Below, one piece after another: positions 62,928-64,000 of a DNA stretch of 64,000 bases (positions are counted from its first letter, which is position 1; each line of letters begins with the position of its first letter). Source of the stretch: Leptolyngbya ohadii IS1 (GTDB lineage: Bacteria > Cyanobacteriota > Cyanobacteriia > Elainellales > Elainellaceae); the NCBI RefSeq assembly GCF_002215035.1, contig NZ_NKFP01000001.1, forward strand, positions 865,501 to 929,500. Reading direction: 5' to 3'. A model generated the notes under the pieces. The model saw only the letters and a list, made by a program, of their open reading frames with translations, had not been told where the DNA came from and did no database searches. Position numbers and translations under genes: made by a program.

Positions 62928-64000
62928 CCACGAGATGCACAACGAATTGACACTTATAAGCTTCAAACTCCTGCTATATAAGGCTTAGAGCCGCTACAAG
63001 CTTCACCCTGATCCTGCCGTTTTCAGCTCAAATTCCTAATGATTTATCAATAGCTTCTATTTTCACTTTTTCGTTATCTTTATTTGCTTATTTCTGTTAT
63101 CAACTTGTTATCTAATTTGTTCTTTATCATGTTGAATTAGCAGTACCCGCTTCAATTACTTATACTGCTTTAATTCATAGCATGGCAGTTACTATTCAAG
63201 TCCCAATTATCTGAAGCTATCCTGTTGCTACGAACGAACGTTTACTCAATTGCTCTAACCCTTTTAGTAGTTTTGTTGCCACTTCTGGCAAAACGATTCT
63301 CCATCGCTCCTGCTCCCCTTTTCGCATATTCCGCTCGTTCCTCTCCCACCAACTCAAACGGTGATGCTCTCGTTCTCGTCGGCTGGTTAATTTCGTTGCT
63401 TCACTTGGAACAGTCTTATGCAGGGCAGAATTTTCCACAATCTTGACCTCAAATAACGCCAACTCCTCGTGCCATCCGCGCCGTAATCGAGTTGCTGCTA
63501 TGTCACACCATAAAATAGGCTGCGCCGCTTGCTGGGCTTTCCCACCCACCCACTGCACTACTGACCGCACAATTGCTGAATCTTTCGATAGCTCGACTCG
63601 CGGCAGGTCCGCTGTTATCTCACTGATCAGCGGACGGATCACTGTGACTCGCCGACCCCGACCCCGATCTGCTTTGCTTCCAGGTGCTAAACACCGCCTT
63701 TTGACAGGACACTTCTGGCAATGCTTGGGATTGATCCCATACTGCATCTTGATATCCCCATTCGGTTTCTGATGTCTCATGCGGCGATACATCTGATGTC
63801 CCGCAGGACACAATACTGTTTGGTCATTGACTATTTGAAAGTCGCTATTGCCAAATCGGTTCTTCCCTGTCAATCCAGACCCCCATTCTGTGGAAATCCT
63901 CATCGCTCCGTATAACTCTCCACTTGCCACCTCAGAACCTGATTTCACCGCTGAAAGTTCTTTTACGCCTTGCAAAACCGCTAACGATGCGGGCAACTCC
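62928..64000 (-). mobile_element. Insertion sequence, mirror copy, cut by window end
   Basis: The end CCACGAGATGCACAACGAAT is at 62928, and the 7-bp flank GCGGATC precedes it. The element should extend to 65486 if the symmetry holds. 62928-63216 is AT-rich and non-coding. Because the IS is present in both arms at the same place, it inserted before the palindrome arose, or the arms are one molecule read twice. Confidence 0.85.
63217..64000 (-). CDS. Large DDE-type transposase, mirror copy, partial
   Basis: C-terminal 260 or so residues of the transposase found whole at 36675-38828, including the CQKCPVKRRCL zinc-like motif. The N-terminal part lies beyond the window. Confidence 0.85.
   Translation of the reverse strand, partial: ELPASLAVLQGVKELSAVKSGSEVASGELYGAMRISTEWGSGLTGKNRFGNSDFQIVNDQTVLCPAGHQMYRRMRHQKPNGDIKMQYGINPKHCQKCPVKRRCLAPGSKADRGRGRRVTVIRPLISEITADLPRVELSKDSAIVRSVVQWVGGKAQQAAQPILWCDIAATRLRRGWHEELALFEVKIVENSALHKTVPSEATKLTSRREREHHRLSWWERNERNMRKGEQERWRIVLPEVATKLLKGLEQLSKRSFVATG

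Larger units (their letters stand above)
38045..64000. repeat. Perfect inverted repeat with no spacer, arms at least 12,978 bp
   Basis: Every position x between 38045 and 51022 is complementary to 102045 minus x, from the GAATTC centre at 51020-51025 to the last bases of the window (64000 pairs with 38045). All genes in one arm have an equal-length mirror copy in the other. I checked the centre, the gene boundaries and the window end by eye and saw no mismatch. The palindrome continues past the window; its true end is not visible. Confidence 0.97.

Noticed and set aside
51023-64000. Treating the palindrome simply as a whole-genome-amplification chimera
   Set aside because: Chimeric turn-backs usually have random positions and a short loop; here the axis is an exact zero-spacer dyad in special AT-rich DNA beside a resolvase-type gene. 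It cannot be excluded without reads, so it is kept as the alternative.
1-64000. tRNA or rRNA genes
   Set aside because: I looked for cloverleaf-like and rRNA signatures in the gaps and saw none; the Tn7-like insertion is in a transposase relic, not at a tRNA gene.

Overview
The window looks like cyanobacterial chromosome that runs into a mobile or linear-replicon segment. The palindrome GCGATCGC (HIP1) is frequent. There is a Cph1-type phytochrome with its Rcp1-like response regulator, and several PAS/GAF hybrid kinases of the filamentous-cyanobacterium style. I cannot name the species.

Left part (1-35830), ordinary chromosome. 1-15735 is a signalling block: a partial PAS kinase, a 1185-residue hybrid kinase, a receiver protein that has lost its phospho-acceptor Asp, a phytochrome with an overlapping Rcp1-like regulator and hybrid kinase, an endonuclease III-like gene, an OmpR/HK pair and a cytochrome b561-like gene. 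16227-22729 is an operon on the minus strand (NMT1-type lipoprotein, ABC ATPase, permease, Rieske oxygenase, amidohydrolase) with a divergent GntR regulator and short tandem repeats in three of its spacers. 22962-25834 is a hybrid kinase translationally coupled to a small winged-helix-like protein. 26045-35830 is a nitrogen-scavenging locus: LysR regulator, second NMT1-type ABC transporter, isochorismatase-fold hydrolase, MFS exporter, exported asparaginase, and an amidase with a C-terminal tail typical of type I-secreted proteins.

Junction (35830-39402). Relics of two transposases lie here. At 36526 an older IS701-like gene is cut by the end of a Tn7-like transposon (TGTCGCGT..., with repeats carrying TGACCGCG). 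That end is itself split by a 2.56-kb insertion sequence flanked by a 7-bp duplication.

Right part (39403-64000). The transposon carries tnsB, tnsC and tniQ, with protein sizes and catalytic spacing like those of type V-K CRISPR-associated transposons, but no Cas12k or CRISPR array. Cargo follows: a small coiled-coil gene, a 1614-residue DUF4347/ELW-repeat/RTX surface protein, and a 712-residue tyrosine recombinase that I read as a telomere resolvase (protelomerase). About 640 bases past the resolvase start codon the sequence turns back on itself. From 51023 to the end of the window it is the exact reverse complement of 51022 down to 38045. The palindrome has no spacer, arms of at least 12,978 bp, and its centre at GAATTC 51020-51025.

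Interpretation. A resolvase gene beside a spacer-free perfect palindrome is what a hairpin telomere looks like when it is read through, or when its replicated dimer junction is read. The main proposal is therefore a cyanobacterial hairpin-telomere system lying inside, or fused to, a Tn7-like transposon. Either the replicon is linear and ends near 51022, with everything to the right a read-through of the other strand, or a head-to-head dimer bounded by two copies of the same transposon end sits in a circular chromosome. The sequence just beyond 65519 would separate these.
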